Shown in pieces: positions 13,090 through 24,960 of a stretch of DNA of 64,000 nucleotides. This stretch comes from Stenopsyche tienmushanensis (Eukaryota > Arthropoda > Insecta > Trichoptera > Stenopsychidae): assembly GCA_008973525.1 (NCBI GenBank), contig WACJ01000527.1, positions 496,001-560,000 of the forward strand, given 5' to 3'. The position numbers and the translations under genes were made by a program. The notes under the pieces were generated by a model, which was not told the DNA's origin, made no database searches, and saw only the letters and a list, made by a program, of their open reading frames with translations. Positions within the stretch are counted from its first letter, which is position 1; each line of letters starts with the position of its first letter.

Positions 13090-13471
13090 TTTACTATGTC
13101 ACTTTGTTACGAACAAGGTGTAAAAACAGAATGAGTGTCTAGAAGTCGAAGCTCGATTTTTCGTGTTGTCTTGAGAGTAGGAGTTTGTTTTGAAAATTAA
13201 GATACTTGCATCATTTTTATCGTTGACTAATTATGTTATTCCTCTTTGAATGTTCTGGAGTGGTGTCATTAGTCGAGTATCGCCATTCCTTTGCAAAATC
13301 TATACCTTCAGAAGTAAACTTGCAGATTTGCACGAGAAAGCAGATGCCATGAAAGTTGAACATTAAGAAATATTCCGAAAAAATGATCGAATATTGTATC
13401 CTATCAATAGTGTTAAGGTTCATTTATTGAACTTATATAGCATAGCATATCTGTTTTCCGGTCCGAATGGG
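13090..13471 (+). mobile_element. piggyBac-like repeat, second subfamily
   Basis: The block from GTCACTTTGTTACGAACAAG to the tip CCGAATGGG is followed by TTAA (13472-13475). It matches 19190-19563 (CGTGTTGTC, GATACTTGCATCATTTTTATC, GTTCTGGAATGG, GTTGAACATTAAGAAATAT) and the inverted fragment at 57835-57960. A central ATCGAATATTGT..TATCAATAGTGTT segment is shared with the element at 10491, which links the two subfamilies. It is non-coding and lies 400 bp upstream of the first dnc exon. Confidence 0.6.
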
Positions 13472-13876
13472 TTAAATTGGGTCCGAATGGACTAGCATTG
13501 AATATAAAGGGCTAAATCTATAGCTACCTCAAAATCATTCGCATTGATTGCCATATTCGTTAACTGCATATTTGAGCATTTTTTGCGGTACTTCTATTCT
13601 TTAGCATTCGGACATGAACAACAAAGTCGTAAATCATACGTTACGACCGCATGCAATCGGTTAACCTTGGCTCGATTGCGACGCCAAGCTGTTTACCAAT
13701 GTCGATTTTATTTTTCTTTCTTATTTACTATCGATTGTTTCTATTTGCATGTGCGGTAGTGGTTTACTATTTTTGGACGGGAGTCGCTATACATTTTACG
13801 ACTTGAAAATATCATAACATACTTCTATGTGAAAATTTCGATGATGCTTAAAGCTTTTCTTTTTGTTCTGTTTCAG

Positions 13877-13978
13877 CCATGGGGAAGATCTTATTGTTAC
13901 ACCTTTCGCGCAGGTGCTGGCCAGCTTGCGAAGTGTGCGTAACAATTTCCTCAATCTCACCAATGTACCTCTGGGAAA
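13877..13978 (+). CDS. dnc: dunce cAMP phosphodiesterase (PDE4), UCR1 exon
   Basis: Internal exon of the cAMP-specific 3',5'-cyclic nucleotide phosphodiesterase dunce (PDE4 family). It follows a strong pyrimidine-rich acceptor (TTTTTGTTCTGTTTCAG) and ends at GGAAA|GTAAGT. The first base completes a split codon; then 33 codons begin [20 protein letters not shown] and continue [12 protein letters not shown]. This is the invariant second half of upstream conserved region 1 (UCR1), the regulatory module of long PDE4 isoforms. In vertebrate PDE4 enzymes, UCR1 carries the PKA site upstream of this block and pairs with UCR2 to restrain the catalytic domain. The exon closes with two bases of a lysine codon, which the next exon completes with G. 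The preceding exon (RRESFLYRSDSD region) was looked for upstream and not found, so it probably lies left of the window. Confidence 0.96.
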
Positions 13979-14752
13979 GTAAGTAAACATTACTATTATA
14001 TAATAAAATTGTATTTAATAAAACATTGAAAACACAGACGAAATGAAGCTATTTAATTGAAGTAAATGCGGCTCGATAATAATTACGAGGACCTACTCAG
14101 GTCATAAACTAGACTACATCAACCGCTGATGTTTACTTCCAAAAGGACTTAAAATACAAAAATCGAGATATTTTCCAGACGTAATATTTAAGGCTTCAAT
14201 TCTACAAAAACCATTGCATGCTAAATTGGTAAGACTTGATCAAGCAAATTCCGTATAGTTTGTTTAAAAACGTCACTCATACAGTGTCGGTCTATTCTTA
14301 ATTTATGCGCCTTGGATCGATCGTAATAATTATACACTTAATGGGGAATTTATCATTAATACATTTTCTTGATAAAAATGTGTTTACGTGCTTGGCAGCA
14401 TACAGTTTGCACGGCATACGTCACCCCAACGTGCGCTCAAGGTTGTAAACCTACAAACCTATGGAATAAATTTAAGGCTCGCTAAGTCGTGATAGCCAGA
14501 GCCATTAGAGTAAAATGCGTATAAATGATGATTGGAATGACCTAAATGTCCATTTTATCACTGAGCAAAATAAGCAGAGAAAACCCTCATTTTAGCATCT
14601 ATTTAATTTCTATTTTTTTTTTTTAATAATCAATTCAATTTTTGCGTCATTTTGGTTGTGGTTTGTTTAAAATCATTTTATAAGATTTTGTTACGCGCCT
14701 ATCAAAACGATTTCATGCAATTGGAGCTACATTTATGTTGCGCTGTTTGCAG
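13979..14752 (+). other. dnc: dnc intron (UCR1 to linker), 774 bp
   Basis: The intron runs from GTAAGT to a CGCTGTTTGCAG acceptor. It is AT-rich with no repeat or reading frame that I recognise. Both ends fit the consensus, and the phase is conserved across it (two bases before, one after). Confidence 0.85.
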
Positions 14753-14817
14753 GTCGCGCCGTTCGTCAGGCGCAGCGGCCACTGCTACGCCGCAGCCTAA
14801 AAACTTGGCGCCCGGAG
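14753..14817 (+). CDS. dnc: dunce (PDE4), UCR1-UCR2 linker exon
   Basis: A 65-bp exon between CTGTTTGCAG and G|GTAAGT. Its first base completes the lysine codon left by the UCR1 exon. It then reads SRRSSGAAATATPQPKNLAPG and leaves one base (G) for the next exon. Insect dnc proteins have a basic SRRSS followed by a low-complexity Ala/Pro-rich linker at exactly this place, joining UCR1 to UCR2. RRSS is a basophilic kinase-type sequence (RRxS). The exon is GC-rich compared with its flanks, as expected for coding sequence here. An ATG-started reading frame over this exon is only its accidental extension into the introns. Identification rests on position, phase and the SRRSS start, because the linker itself is poorly conserved. 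Confidence 0.92.
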
Positions 14818-16487
14818 GTAAGTACCAACATAAATATTTTCATAAGCCGTTCTTGATATTTTACCGCGCGCAAACGCACAAAATCGTTTAGGGGACGTTC
14901 ATAATAGATGCTTGCAAATTAATCCTGAAAGTATTTCCCGAATTATGAATGAAACGCTGTACAGCACGCCGGGAAAGCGGTTCATTAATTGAATTAGCCG
15001 CCGATGATATGGAGCGAAATGTTTGTTTGCCTTCGGCGACTAACCGGCGGTTATTTCGGGTTAAGGACATTTGCATGGGGAATGTGAGCGCGTCGTCCTG
15101 GGATGGTTTTGGGATGATTCCTCCATTCATCCCGCATTCAGGCTTCGCAGAGTGTAAACTTGTGCGCCGACATAAAGACGTAATTTTATCTTGGCACGTT
15201 TGAATAATTAATTTAGCCGGTTTTGAGCGTCGTTACGAACATTGAGGCCCTTTGAATTAAAATATCATCCAATCTTAGTCGAATGAGTTTCCATCCTTGG
15301 TACGTTTTTTTGCGTCACATTTTCATGCCGGCGTTTTTATAAAAACGTCCAAAAAATGTGCGATCCTTTTTGCCCTGTCGAGGTCTAAGCTTTCGCCGAC
15401 CATTAAAACTTGGAGCGGCGAATCTCTTTAGAAACACTCTAAACTTTGATAAAGTTCGGATGACCTTTATTTTGTGAGACCGTCAGCTATGAAAATATTA
15501 TGCATTTTAATAAAATTCAACAAAACGGAACTACAAGTTTGCGAATCCTCGCTATGGTAATCATGCATTGAGACCACTTTTTGAAAAGTTTGCTCGTTAA
15601 TACGAGGCTCTAGTCTTTTTTGCTGCGGGTTTCGTTTCGCAAAACTAGAAATGGAATATCATGAATAGAATCCCTACATTTAAAATCGCACCACAAACAG
15701 AATTAGCATCACGAATCGAAATAACAGGTAATAAAACAACGTGAAACCGGTTTTCAGCGGAAAGTTTTCCCACGTAGATCAATCGGTGTACATTATTTTT
15801 TAACCAAATCCAATCTACGACGCTAATTGAAATTATGCACAATGCATCAAAATTGCAACGACGTTAAAGATAAAACTATTAAATTTATGAAACGACTTAT
15901 TGCAATTTTACATATATAAATTATGATTCATTTTGATTGATTTATTGATTAATAGCTCTCTCCATTGATGTGTCATGATTTAAAATATACTTTAATGTGT
16001 TAAAATACAATACATGGAGATTCAATCACAAATCACTTTTATTATGCACTATTGAAAGCGAAAAGGCCTTTGATTCAGTATGTACGATGACGTAGTATCA
16101 AAGCCCAGCCTGACAACAACAAAAATACTTTGTCTGTTTGGTGACGTGGGAAAAAATAAACACCCTTGTATGGAAGACAATTCGACATCCTCCTTATTCT
16201 ACAGACATCACTCCGTGAAATTTTCATCTTTTTAGATCTATGCGGCATTATTTGGATGGGAAAAGTTACTAAACAAACGATGAGATCAAAAATGGAATAT
16301 TATCGTTGAAAGCCCGTGATGTTTTACGACAAGGGCATTAAAATGTTACCAGAAAAACTGAAAAGGGTTATATCCAACGATGGAAATAACATTTGGTGAT
16401 ATATTAAAAATAAAAAGAATATGTGTATTCAAACCTTTCATTTATAAAACAACAATTTTTATGGTACCTCTTATACATCAATCAATA

Positions 16488-17717
16488 CACTTAAACCTTT
16501 TTTTGTGCGGTACGTTCTGCGTAAAATCGCACAAAAAAAAACTATGACTTACATTAAAAAAGCGAAGATGCATTCCATGAATTTTAAAAACCGCTTAACT
16601 TTGAAACAGCTATATACCCAAAATCGCCCAATTTTATTTTCGATATGACTAAAAATCGCTATCTTTTTCGGAAGAAATAGTATACCCAGTGTCAATGTCA
16701 TCATTGTTCTGTGTAAATTTTCTCTTTCCAACGATATAATTCATAATTAGTAAAGATGTCATTATAGTCCCTAACTAAAAAAAAAAATCACAAAATGGCT
16801 ACTGCTTAAAAAAAATCAGTTGTAATTTTTTGGCCTTATTTTGTCAGTTTTAATTTTTTTTTAGTAGTTAAAAAATAAATTTTGACATAAATCTGATAGG
16901 AATAATAGAGGATTATATAGAAAAGATTCGTACCCAGTTTGAAGTAAATTAATTAATTTAAAACATGAGATGTGATGTCAACCTTGTTGAAAAAAGTATT
17001 AGTGTGTCCCATAAGTTTCTTTCGCTTTCATATTAAGAAAATAAACAATAATTTGTTTTACATCAAAATTTATTGAATAATATATGATACATTATGTTCT
17101 ATTACCTTTCTTCATCTCTCAGATAGCCTCATAATGCCTTCTTGCCAAAATTTCCCAGGTTTGTTCGCAAAATATTGATCAAAGTATTTATTTCTGACGA
17201 GCAAAGACACATGAGTCCTGGCGTTATCGTGATGAAAAACAATGCCTCGTCTGATAGCTAATTTTGTCTCATCAAATGCATAGCAAAACTTTTTTTTGAT
17301 GTAGGCCAGGTTTAGCAACAGTTGAAGCTTCTGTACCCTTGGTCCAAGACTGTTTACTTTGGATATTCTCATAGAGTATCCAACTTTCGTCTCCAATGAC
17401 AAGTCTTCAAAAAAGGTTGGCTATTATGTCGTTGGAGAAGAAGATCGCATGTCGAAATACGTTCAAAAAATCTAAACCAGAATTACGTGTTGTAACGTGG
17501 TCGTAATTCATCCATAGCAGATGCAATATGATCTACACAGTCCCAAATTATTATTTTTTTTCAATTTTCGGTTAGTGTTGATGATTTATTTTCTATTTTA
17601 TCCAAAATATCTCGATACGTACTCTTTATGAAATAAAAAAAGATAAAATTTCTTTTAAAACAACCGCATAATTTCGAAATCGCACAAAAAAAAGTCGCAC
17701 AAAAAGAGGTTCGAGTG
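16488..17717 (-). mobile_element. pogo/Tigger-like DNA transposon relic, copy 1
   Basis: It is flanked by TA on both sides (16486-16487 and 17718-17719). Terminal inverted repeats are CACTTAAACCTTTTTTTGTG and CACTCGAACCTCTTTTTGTG. The ends are built of repeated modules (TGTGCGATTT, AAGTTATGCGGTTTTT). TA target, CA tips and modular termini resemble pogo/Tigger elements, but the class is inferred. On the minus strand near 16711 there is a short acidic coding tail (QNNDDIDTGYTISS) shared with copies 2 and 4, here interrupted by TAG. A mariner fragment (about 16999-17402) is inserted in it. Confidence 0.65.
16999..17402 (-). mobile_element. mariner transposase remnant with one terminal repeat
   Basis: One end is visible near 16999 (GTGTGTCCCATAAGTTTCTT, a typical mariner tip). 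The minus-strand frame contains RRGIVFHHDNARTHVSLLVR, the block holding the second catalytic aspartate (HDNARPH in active mariners). It then jumps to the C-terminal FWQEGIMRLSER. The part between, with the third catalytic acid (SPDLAPSDYH region), is missing, and the N-terminal half is absent, so the copy is dead. No opposite terminal repeat was found. It lies inside the pogo-like copy 1 and so is younger than it. Confidence 0.8.
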
Positions 17718-19189
17718 TATATTATCAATTCAGATTTTGTCAGATTTTTTACTTATATTACAGAGGTGATAAATAAAGTCAAGTAATTTTAAAATAATCC
17801 TCGCTTTGATCGCATTTAAGAAACATGTCATTAAGAAACAGTAAAATGGCTCATCTTTTCCAATTATACAATGCGTCGAATTGGCAATGCATGCAATAAA
17901 ATGCATCGAATGACAAACACGTTTCATCAAAAGCACTCTACGTTTTCCAAACGCATCTTGCGATATTATTAACATTCACCCATATTGTCTCAACATTGCA
18001 TTGCACGCGAGCCATGTGCACACCAGCCTTACATTGAGAGCAAACGATGACAAACATCGATCCATATGTAATGTTGTTTTTCCATAAAATATCGCAGCCA
18101 GTTCCCGGTATTTTGAGACACAGATAAACGTAACTCGTTGAGACATCCTTGTTGCCGATAGCGTTGTTTATCGACGTAATGACTCGGTTGCATCACTTAT
18201 TTGTTTGGCGACGACGAATTGATCTAATTTATGCGCGGTAATCGAATTTTCGCAGAATCGACGAGGGCGTCGAACCCGAATTTCAACGACTTGACGCAGC
18301 CCGTTTAGCGGGGGTCAAATATCAAAGTGATGCACTGCCCGTGTGAAAATGCGCCCGACGATTGCTGTCACTCAATCGTTGCATGATGTCCGTCCGGCTT
18401 CATATTTCCGCTTCCGATGGCTAAAACGAGAGATAAACAAATATTTGATGATCGACTCAATTCGATGCGTGTCGCTGTTTGATCAAAAAATCAATCGCCG
18501 ATGTTATTGGAGCGACGCTGAACGAAGCTCTTCGGGAGCTTATTCGTTGCTATTGCGCCTCGGCTCAATGTCGATTTTGCTTTGGATGAGTCGTTATTAT
18601 CATCAATTGGAACTGGTAAATATTTTGATTGTATTGGGATGAGAAATTGTTCGAAAATCGCTATAAAAAATATAACAATCACAATAATATCACAAGTTAA
18701 TGATAACCGCCTTCTTAGAATGTTCGTGTGTCATATTTGCGTGTTTTTTGGGCTTTGCTTATTCGCAGTAAATAAACCGCTTACAATCGGCTGTCCACAT
18801 GTAACGCTATCGATTCTCTGTGAAAAACATCTTATTTTTAAGACGACACATCTGTTATCAAACGTAGGCGATCTTCATGGAAAATTGTCTTCGGGATTAA
18901 GGGTTTTTTATATGGTGCTTTTCACATATGGTTAATTTGGGAAAATATTGTTTTTATATTATTTGTATTGATATTCCAAATCTCTGAGATCGAGCTTACC
19001 TTGGATAATTCGTTTGTATTGGCAATTTCTTCCACAATCTGACAGAAAGGGGACGTTTATCATCGTCTAGTATGTGACGAAATCATCATTGTTTTAATTG
19101 ATGTTATTGTCGACATCTACAACAATGATTTATTATTTATAAATATTTTAACATTTATACAAGATTGAAACTATCATGTGGTTGCTATC

Positions 19190-19563
19190 ATCGTCATCGT
19201 TCTTTCAACAAAAATAAAATGACTTTCGTTCGTGTTGTCGTGAGAGCAGGTGTTTGTTTTGATTATTAAGATACTCGCATCATTTTTATCACTGACTAAT
19301 TTTGTTATTCCCCCTTGACTGTTCTGGAATGGCGTTATTAGCAGAATATCACCACTCCGTAACAAAATCTAATCCTTCAGAATTAAACTGACTAATAAGC
19401 AAAAATAGCTGAACAACAGAAAGCAGTTGTCATGCAAGTTGAACATTAAGAAATATTTCGAATAAATGAGCGAATATTGTATGCTATCAACAGTGTTATG
19501 GTTCATTTTTGAGCCTGGTTCATTATCATGCTTGAAGCGTGTATGTTCTCCGATTTGAAAGGG
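19190..19563 (+). mobile_element. piggyBac-like repeat, second subfamily
   Basis: It matches 13090-13471 along most of its length and ends GATTTGAAAGGG beside an intact TTAA (19564-19567), the expected target. It is non-coding, and its left boundary is approximate. A short inverted piece of the same family (about 19575-19665) follows directly. Confidence 0.65.
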
Positions 19564-19574
19564 TTAAAGATATA

Positions 19575-19665
19575 AAATCCTTAAAAGCGATAAGGATGAT
19601 GCTTATGTCTTAACTACCAAAGCAAACGCCTGTTCTCATGACTCCAATGAAAAATATTCCTTGTC
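19575..19665 (-). mobile_element. Inverted fragment of the same piggyBac-like subfamily
   Basis: The reverse complement carries the CATGAGAACAGGCGTTTG and GCATCATCCTTATC blocks of the neighbouring copy. With 19190-19563 it forms an inverted pair in dnc intron sequence. Confidence 0.5.
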
Positions 19666-20027
19666 GAAAATTATATCCAGAAAAAGGTGGTGATTTTTAT
19701 AGATTTTAAGAATGAGGTTAAAAAAGAAATAGGTTCCAGAAGTGTAAGATATGATTCACCTCATGGATCGAGGCGTTATAGCATCAATGAAACGTCTTTA
19801 TCGTCAATGTCTCGTCAAAACTCTTGCTGAGTTTTAATCAACTTGATCAATTTCAATTCAAGCACAATCTTGGTCAAAAATAAAGCCAGAAACACCTGTT
19901 CGATCATGACGAAAGATTCTTCCTGGTTCTTCCCTTCCAACAGATCAATGCATTCTGAAGAGAATGAAGCAAATGATATAATTGAAATATGTGGATTATT
20001 CGAAAATTTAAAATATTTTGCAGAGCC

Positions 20028-20440
20028 GAAACTAGAGCGCCGCGGGCGCAACTGAGCTTTGGGCGCAAAACGCAGAATACCGACCCAGTCGAAAGTTACA
20101 CATGGTTTTTAGTTTATATTCTACTTTTCATGAATCAACACTGATTGACTCTGTCCGTTTTTATAATATACACTAAGTTGTCTAATCCCTCTTTTCTTCG
20201 TTATCACTTAAACATTGTAAAATTTAAACAACCCACCCGATCAGTCTTTTCCGGACAACTTCGTTTTGTAATGGGAGATCGTAATCGTTCTGTAGACATG
20301 TTCAGGTATAGCATCCGATAGCGAGGCATTCAATCGTCATGTCAGCGATCTTAAAAGCGGACCAGTTGGACCCACAGACCTTGTGGCTCACTTATAGGGC
20401 TTTTTGTGGCATTTATGGCAAACAAAATATTGCATTGTAA
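20028..20440 (+). repeat. Hairpin repeat family, copy A (longest, hairpin decayed)
   Basis: Shares with the inverted copy at 33700-34020 the blocks TTGGGCGCAAAACGCAG, AATACCGACCCA, AACACTGATTGACTCT, AATCGTTCTGTAGACATGTT and AAAAGCGGACC. Compared with that copy it carries about 120 extra bases after GACTCTGTCCGTTTTTATAA, a piece also present at 40215. The central stem is degenerate here (CGATCTT against CGGACCA). It has no coding capacity and I cannot assign the class. Confidence 0.7.
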
Positions 20441-21345
20441 ATATGATATTATATTCTATTGCAGAAATTATATGATTTGGATTATCCATGCTTTTCCTCC
20501 TCAGCATTAGCTCGGATAATCGATAGTCTACTATATTTCAGAATTTCAATTATATAGATAATGAACAATTGCTAGTTATGTGCCTAAATAAAGGACGTTC
20601 TTCCTCTAACAAAGAATGTGTGATCTTCATATGGTATGAATGATATGTAATAGTTTGATTTATTCAATGGATTTAATTAGTTGAATACACTAAACCGCAT
20701 AAATAAAGTAAATTAACAAAGCAACAATGTGGTCGTACAATATGACAATACGCTGTCAATACCACAAAAGCACCCGTGTACAGAATTTAATTAAACCATT
20801 TTCCAAAACGCTATTCGATTCATTTTTTCTCCATTCCACGCGTGGTTTTGTCGGGAACTCGTCTAAAGAACCCAAACGAGAATAAAGACATGACGAGTCG
20901 TTCAAATTGGCGATTGAAAACGCCGATGATCGATAAAAAGCTCAACTATTCGACTCGGACGTTTATTGATACTGTTTATAATCTATCGCCGAGGACGATA
21001 TTCTAATGAAAGAGCGCGTGACAGCTGTCAAATGAATGGATATGACAGCGCGCGAAGTCTAAGCTGATTTGTTAACACCGAAAGAATGCGGGCCCATATC
21101 AAAGATGTAACGTAAATAGTTCATTAAAATCATTCGCATGGATTTTTTCAATGGATCAAACAAATCGCTCTGAACGAAGGCAGAAACAGGCGTCAATTAG
21201 AAACGGTCGAATAATTAATATTTACGAAACGGACGGACAACTTATACCAAATAGCCAAATATAATAAACGTGACGTCGGCGCATCTCGCGGCGAATCATT
21301 CTGCTGTTAATTCGGTCCGATTTAAATTTGATTTAATTTCCGCAG

Positions 21346-21458
21346 ACGATGCCTATATGAAGCTGGCATTGGAAACCATGGAGGAGCTGGATTGGTGTCT
21401 GGATCAGCTGGAGACAATACAGACCCACAGATCAGTCTCGGACATGGCGTCACTGAAG
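21346..21458 (+). CDS. dnc: dunce (PDE4), first UCR2 exon
   Basis: An exon between TTTAATTTCCGCAG and CTGAAG|GTAAGT. Its first two bases complete the Asp codon begun by the linker exon. The 37 codons then read [20 protein letters not shown] and [17 protein letters not shown], the start of upstream conserved region 2 (UCR2). In PDE4 enzymes UCR2 folds over the catalytic pocket and dimerises with UCR1, so this exon belongs to the autoinhibitory module. The [12 protein letters not shown] wording is that of arthropods (vertebrates have YRSVSEMASNK). It ends in phase 0 after Lys, where the next exon should start FKRMLN. I could not find that exon in the remaining 42.5 kb. All three phase joins agree, so the exons belong to one transcript on the plus strand. 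Confidence 0.97.
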
Positions 21459-21958
21459 GTAAGTCTCATTTTTGTATATCGAAGATTTGGCAGTCTTCAA
21501 CACAAATTTGTACCGACACAATTCATACACATTTTTTTTCAGAAATAAATACATTTGGATGACGTTATTTACACAATGTGTTATGATGATCTGGACAACA
21601 ATTGTTGTGGAATTCGTTGACGATGCAATTTTTTATTTGTAGTTTGTAATCGAATCGCACAGACGGCCTGGCGTCGTCACTTATGGTCATTCAAAGTATC
21701 TTTATACTAAAAATAGTTCTTCGGCGATAAAGTGAACTTGTTTGTGACCTAATGTCAACAGCATAAATCAAAAACTGGAACTCGTGGCATTTTATGTAAT
21801 GTAAGCATAAATCTTCTGATTTTTTAAGACAGCTTAGTTTATGATATGCTTAAGCTGGAAAGTCTTACGGTTTTTGTGGTGTGAATAGTACTCAAATGAG
21901 CACACTTTTATGATTTATCTTGTAAGAAAGACCTTATGGAAAAAAATGCATTTTTATA

Positions 21959-22235
21959 TCAGGTCAGTCCAAAAGTTCGTGCGCATTTTTGTTTTTTTTA
22001 ATAGTGTAATACAAAATACACAAAATAAGTTAAAATCACTTGGGACAATATCCGGATTGTAAGCAAGATGCTTCAAAAGCTCTGATTCCACAAGATTTTT
22101 AATGAGAAAGAGGACGTGGTTCACTGAACGGGGTTCATCATAAATGCTACTTTTTCCAAATTTAATTTTTTTTAACTATTTCCGGGCAGTTCTTATGCTG
22201 ATTATACTTGTCCTTATACTTTTGGATTGACCTGA
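21959..22235. mobile_element. irritans-type mariner deletion derivative (277 bp)
   Basis: TA (21957-21958), then TCAGGTCAGTCCAAAAGTTC. At the other end ACTTTTGGATTGACCTGA is followed by TA (22236-22237). These are the terminal inverted repeats of irritans-subfamily mariners, also seen at 39718-40910 and 62058. The interior has no transposase motif I can read, so it is a MITE. It lies 500 bp downstream of the UCR2 exon. Confidence 0.88.
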
Positions 22236-22456
22236 TACTTCAACTTAATCTATGATATTGTGCTTAGCTTCCAAAGGAGATATTTTTATATTTCTAGTTA
22301 GGCTATTTTTTAGAAATCATACTATCGTGAATAATATCCTAAAAATTCGTCTGGTGGGTTTTCTTCAGCAGATTCTTTAGCTTAGTTGACTAGATAATAT
22401 TATAGTGAGAAACATCCCAAAATTTCAGTCAGATCGATCAATAACTTTTTAAGCTA

Positions 22457-23061
22457 CAACTGGCGAACATTTTGATAATGCAGTTTCGAGATAATCTCGT
22501 TTAGAGTTTCAATGCGATTAAACTATCAATTTTAGTGACTTACCGATCAACCAATGATTCCAGTTGCGTATAATAGATCTTCAGCTTTCTCAAAAAGTTG
22601 ATTATCTTCGACTAACTCTTGTTTTCGGGCTATAAGAGCTGCTTTTGTCTCAGAAAGACTCTTATGGTTCCACCTCGCTATCCGCGCTTCATCGGTATTT
22701 TCAGTAAATATTTTGCATTAGGTGCCAATAATTATATTTAATGTATTCATCATCTTCAGAATGAAGCTGTATTCGTTATTAAATATCCCAGTAGTGATGT
22801 TTGTTAATATTTCAATGATTTTTACACCAGAATGCATGTGCTTTGAAGCCAGTCGCCAAACCGATGAGTTAAAACATTCATTAGCATTTTGGGTATGGCC
22901 ATTCAAACATCTTTGAAGTAATTCATCTCTGGATAAGTCTTTATAAATTGGTAAGAGATGCTGTTTTATCTCTTGGCCAAGAAATGGAGTCAGATCTTCA
23001 AGCTTTGGATATTTTTTAAAGCAATGCTTTTCTTCCATTTGCTCCAGCTTTTGACTCCAGT
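22457..23061 (-). mobile_element. Mutator-like transposase C-terminal remnant, copy 1
   Basis: The minus-strand frame reads KYPKLEDLTPFLGQEIKQHL, then DLSRDELLQRCLNGHTQNAN and ECFNSSVWRLASKHMHSG, typical of the C-terminal half of Mutator-like transposases found in many arthropod genomes. An in-frame TAA (22718-22720) follows. Beyond it the same frame stays open as TDEARIARWNHKSLSETKAA and ends at EDLLYATGIIG and a stop, which matches the family's usual tail. The whole 600-bp unit is nearly identical to 55399-56003. N-terminal and catalytic parts are absent. Confidence 0.78.
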
Positions 23062-24960
23062 AATTCCTCGAACTTCTCTATCTTTCGTTACTTTAATAAA
23101 ATTCAACCACATGCGACAAACTATCGAGCTAAAGTTGACTTATTTTGCCCCCCCACCCCTTAACAAATTTATTCAAAAGTAAATTCTTTTAGAAGCTCAA
23201 TTTGTGGATCAATCGATTATCTCTATTTTAAAATGCTATCATGTGTTCAATTATCCTCTTTAAATTGTTATCTTATTAAATAAGAATGTTGATGACTGTT
23301 ATTTTCTCCAAATGAGCTACTTTTTAGAGTCCTCACGCAAACGTTCACACGACATGCGGTCACTCTAATGGTTACAGTCGCACTGAATTGAGGTCATTCT
23401 TTAGGAATTATTTTGTATTTATTATAGGGATATTTAGATATTTTAGTATGTAGTGTATTAATAGCGATTTAGATTTATAATCAAACGATCTTTCATAGGC
23501 TTCAGTCTCATCCGGTGACCTTTCACGCGATGCAATAACAGCATTCCCGGAATCGCCATACGATTTATCCAGAACTGTATATGTTTAAAGACAACCGTTT
23601 ACTTTGCGAATTCGTGTTAATCGATTTGATCCACTTTTTTGTTGTATATAATACACCTGTTGATTATCCGCTTAATCGTACAATCGCATTCGAAGAATTT
23701 TACTTTTTTCTTTATTTTCGTGAAATTTATTTGAATATTTATGGTTCGAGAAGAAATTATTGTTTCTTGGAATCGTTTTGCGTCATAAGACACTGGAACT
23801 GGAAAACGTCCACGAAGTACGCTTTGGACATTTACGTTTTTTCAGCATGGTTTTGCTCATATTTAACGAAGAAACCAATATTTATATCTTTCGCATGGTT
23901 GCTCTTTTTTCATACATTCTCGCTCATCAAACCAAATGATGAAAATTGTATAAGTCTCCTGCCTACAAACGTGCGTCCAAACATATTCGAAATAAGGAAA
24001 TTATTTTCAGGGGCGCAAAGAGGATTAAATCCAAAGGCTCAGGAAAAGGAAATTCCTGCTTTGCCGTAAGAAAATTGGTCTCGTCTACGTCGTGACGTGC
24101 ATGTAGGCGTAGGCATACAAAATGATGATAAATGGATAACGGCAATGAAAAATTATTATAATCCAATAAAAAACGTCGTGCCATAAAATCCTTTTTCTCC
24201 ATCATCCCCCATGGGATGTCTTAAGTGCTTTTAAAATTTTCATTGCGCCGTCAGATGCTCGCAACAAATTCATCGATATTTCCCGAACGAAACGTCGAAT
24301 CCGCGTGCCATTTGCGGAAAATCCGGGAAAAGGAGCCAAATATCGAGGTTAAATTGGTCGTTTTGTCTTCCTCGACCAATTCGAGGCATATTTTCGGTCG
24401 GAGGCTTTGCTAAATACGCTCGAAGGCACTTGGCAGTGCTTTCAAAAGAGAATGCCTCGTGTTCCGCGGGATTATTCGGATTATGCCAATGAAAAAAGGA
24501 GTCTTTTAGTCAACCGTTCGACTATTTCGGCGATAAGACGCCGGATTAGATCCGCCCGTATTACACGTGTTCCATTCGGCATTGGAGCGCCATATTTCGA
24601 TGACTGAATCCCAAATCCTAATCGCCCACCCTCCCATTGTTTCGCCGAAACTCGACTCATCCATTGCCACGGCGCAAAAAGATAATGCCGCCATATAATA
24701 TTCGACGGCGTTCCCATTGTCGCGTTTTTCATTTTCAAATGCCCAATCATATCTCCCGCGGATAAAAGATCAATATCGTAATTGCACGAAGCAACTGACT
24801 AATTGAATTATTCTGCTATCGTTTAATTCGAGCGAATGTTACTCAACGCGAAAGTGAGCCAACTACTCCAATAGAGCCACACACTCATCGATAAGGACGA
24901 TCTGCAATAATGAAACACGTGATGCGTTTAAATTAATGTATTTTCTGAAAAATATGAATT
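23062..24960. other. No recognised gene
   Basis: A 162-codon plus-strand frame (23581-24069) is rich in Phe, Tyr and Ile and resembles no family I know; with this AT-rich composition it is likely chance. Nothing else supportable was seen. Confidence 0.5.

Larger units (their letters stand above)
14818..21345 (+). other. dnc: dnc intron (linker to UCR2), 6.5 kb
   Basis: The intron runs from GTAAGT to the acceptor TTTAATTTCCGCAG. It contains a pogo-like element with an inserted mariner (16488-17717), a piggyBac-like repeat (19190-19563) with an inverted fragment beside it, and a hairpin repeat (20028-20440). The remaining sequence shows nothing recognisable; open frames at 18343-18935 look like chance. 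Confidence 0.8.

Noticed and set aside
1..13876. Upstream UCR1 exon (RRESFLYRSDSD block) inside the window
   Set aside because: Read for it on the plus strand and found nothing; presumably it lies left of the window.
23581..24069. 162-codon plus-strand open frame, the longest in the window
   Set aside because: Its composition (Phe, Tyr, Ile, Leu) follows the AT-rich sequence, no domain is recognisable and it has no repeats or conserved copies in the window.
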